40,820 nt of DNA from Dehalococcoidia bacterium. GTDB lineage: Bacteria; Chloroflexota; Dehalococcoidia; SHXV01. Below are positions 40,074-40,820 of the stretch, piece by piece. The notes under the pieces are model-generated. The model did not search any database and was not told where the DNA came from. It worked only from the letters and a program-made list of their open reading frames with translations. The stretch spans positions 1-40,820 of the forward strand of contig SHXV01000009.1 of the NCBI GenBank assembly GCA_009693105.1, given 5' to 3'. Position 1 is the first letter of the stretch; every line of letters begins with the position of its first letter. Position numbers and translations under genes: made by a program.

Positions 40074-40820
40074 CTACCTTCCCAGCGTCACGCTCTGCAG
40101 GACGTACCCGTCCGCCGTCCGCTGGAACACGAGGCGATCCGTGCCGACGGTCACCAGAAGTTCGGCGCCACGCACCTCCTGCATCACAAGCGTCCCCTGC
40201 GCGCCGTTGGGCGGCTGCGGGATGAGCGCCGTAGCGAGCGTGAGCTGGCCCAGCGGCTGCTTGCTCACGATGCGCAGCAGGTTTACCGGGCGGATCCAAC
40301 CGCTCGGTGCCTCGATCGATCCGCTTATTTCCGGCGTCTGGGCCGGCACGACGTCGAGTGCCGAGTCGCCCTGCGTGACCGTCCAGCCGCCGCTCGGTCG
40401 ATGGGTAATGCTGCCGTAAGAGTGGAAGCGCAGCTCGATTGAGGCGGTTGAAGCGGGGGCGACATCGTCAAGGAGGACGTAGTAGCGACGGTCCACGAAC
40501 ACGACATGCCGCCGCGCGTGAGGTGTCGGCAGCTCGTAACTTCCATCGGCGACGCCTACGAACGCCGTGAAGTTGGGTCCCTCGAGCGGCCCCTGGAGCG
40601 CGCCCGGACGGTCGAACACCTGCCCCTTGCCACCAACAAGCACCGAGTTGTGACCGGCGGTCGTGATCTCGTAGTACCGAGCGCGCGCCGTGCGTTGGAA
40701 GTAATCAGCGGGATACGGACGGCTGCCCAGATCGACGAGAAGCATGTTGTTGCCCATGCCGACAGTTACATGGTTGAGATCGAGATGCGAATGATTCGCC
40801 GCGAGCGACCCGGACTTGAA
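40074..40820 (-). CDS. Heparinase II/III-like protein (N-terminus cut by window edge)
   Basis: The track lists only the part after an internal Met; the same frame runs to the window edge and begins FKSGSLAANHSHLDLNHVTVG. NHSHLDLNHV is the motif of the heparinase II/III C-terminal domain, with the conserved His that binds metal or substrate. LLVDLGSRPYPADYFQRTARARYYEITTAGHNSVLVGGKGQ follows, then beta-sheet-rich sequence to the stop. Substrate is likely an acidic polysaccharide, inferred from the family. About 249 residues are visible; the rest lies to the right. Confidence 0.85.
   Translation of the reverse strand, partial: FKSGSLAANHSHLDLNHVTVGMGNNMLLVDLGSRPYPADYFQRTARARYYEITTAGHNSVLVGGKGQVFDRPGALQGPLEGPNFTAFVGVADGSYELPTPHARRHVVFVDRRYYVLLDDVAPASTASIELRFHSYGSITHRPSGGWTVTQGDSALDVVPAQTPEISGSIEAPSGWIRPVNLLRIVSKQPLGQLTLATALIPQPPNGAQGTLVMQEVRGAELLVTVGTDRLVFQRTADGYVLQSVTLGR

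Noticed and set aside
39748-40299. Long minus ORF containing GAGDRIRTGDPLLGK
   Set aside because: This peptide is the well-known false translation of the antisense strand of a tRNA. It arises from the tRNA-Gly fragment at 39911-39958.

Overview
This 40.8 kb window is GC-rich, densely packed chromosomal DNA of a bacterium that most resembles the Chloroflexota. The clues are the DUF2298 (Chlor_Arch_YYY) membrane protein followed by an Agl23/TIGR03663-type membrane protein, the single-polypeptide succinate dehydrogenase anchor, and the general gene content. The class cannot be fixed by eye; Thermomicrobia or a related lineage is plausible. Both window edges cut genes: sdhB on the left and a heparinase II/III-like gene on the right.

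Left part (1-15.1 kb, almost all minus strand). Reading right to left, a fatty-acid and ribosome block, yceD-rpmF-fabD-fabG-nusB-acpP, is driven by a good promoter at 15067-15096. It is followed by tatA/B-tatC, then two half-size TauE/SafE genes, a family-4 uracil-DNA glycosylase, RNase J, FtsK, a 45-residue micro-ORF, mnmE, and sdhC-sdhA-sdhB behind their own promoter. Many junctions are ATGA overlaps. Several starts are non-ATG: TTG for acpP, GTG for fabD, and a probable ATT for the first TauE half.

Middle (15.1-25.2 kb). An AcuI-type reductase diverges from yceD. Next come a metallo-beta-lactamase-fold hydrolase, a perfect 16-bp-arm hairpin and a zinc-ribbon mini-protein on the plus strand. 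Converging on these is a minus-strand series: DUF35 protein, SCP2-type thiolase, RlpA-like secreted protein, glcF and glcD. A disturbed stretch at 22.7-24.0 kb holds a membrane-protein gene broken by two single-base frameshifts, a serine-coding microsatellite, a 31-32 bp direct repeat that carries an extended -10 promoter, and an intact 59-residue single-span membrane protein. A Tat-exported iron-type solute-binding protein follows.

Right part (25.2-38.6 kb, mainly plus strand). ftsY, with a strong promoter, is followed by a coupled four-gene set: DUF2298 membrane protein, Agl23-like membrane protein, AglD/YbhN-like flippase-type protein and a UDP-galactopyranose-mutase-like flavoprotein. This set is the best candidate for an undescribed envelope glycan or glycolipid pathway. 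A nuoE-nuoF pair follows, whose NuoF carries a C-terminal ferredoxin domain that kept the ligands for only one of two clusters. Then come queD (minus), a CtpA-type S41 protease, smpB and ssrA (tmRNA, tag GEHEFALAA).

Right end (38.9-40.8 kb). The 3' end of ssrA abuts a degenerate tyrosine-integrase tail. After it come a PD-(D/E)XK-like nuclease gene of different base composition, a 3' half of tRNA-Gly(CCC) with no matching 5' half, and the cut heparinase-like gene. This looks like the scarred edge of an integrated element at two classic attachment genes, tmRNA and tRNA.
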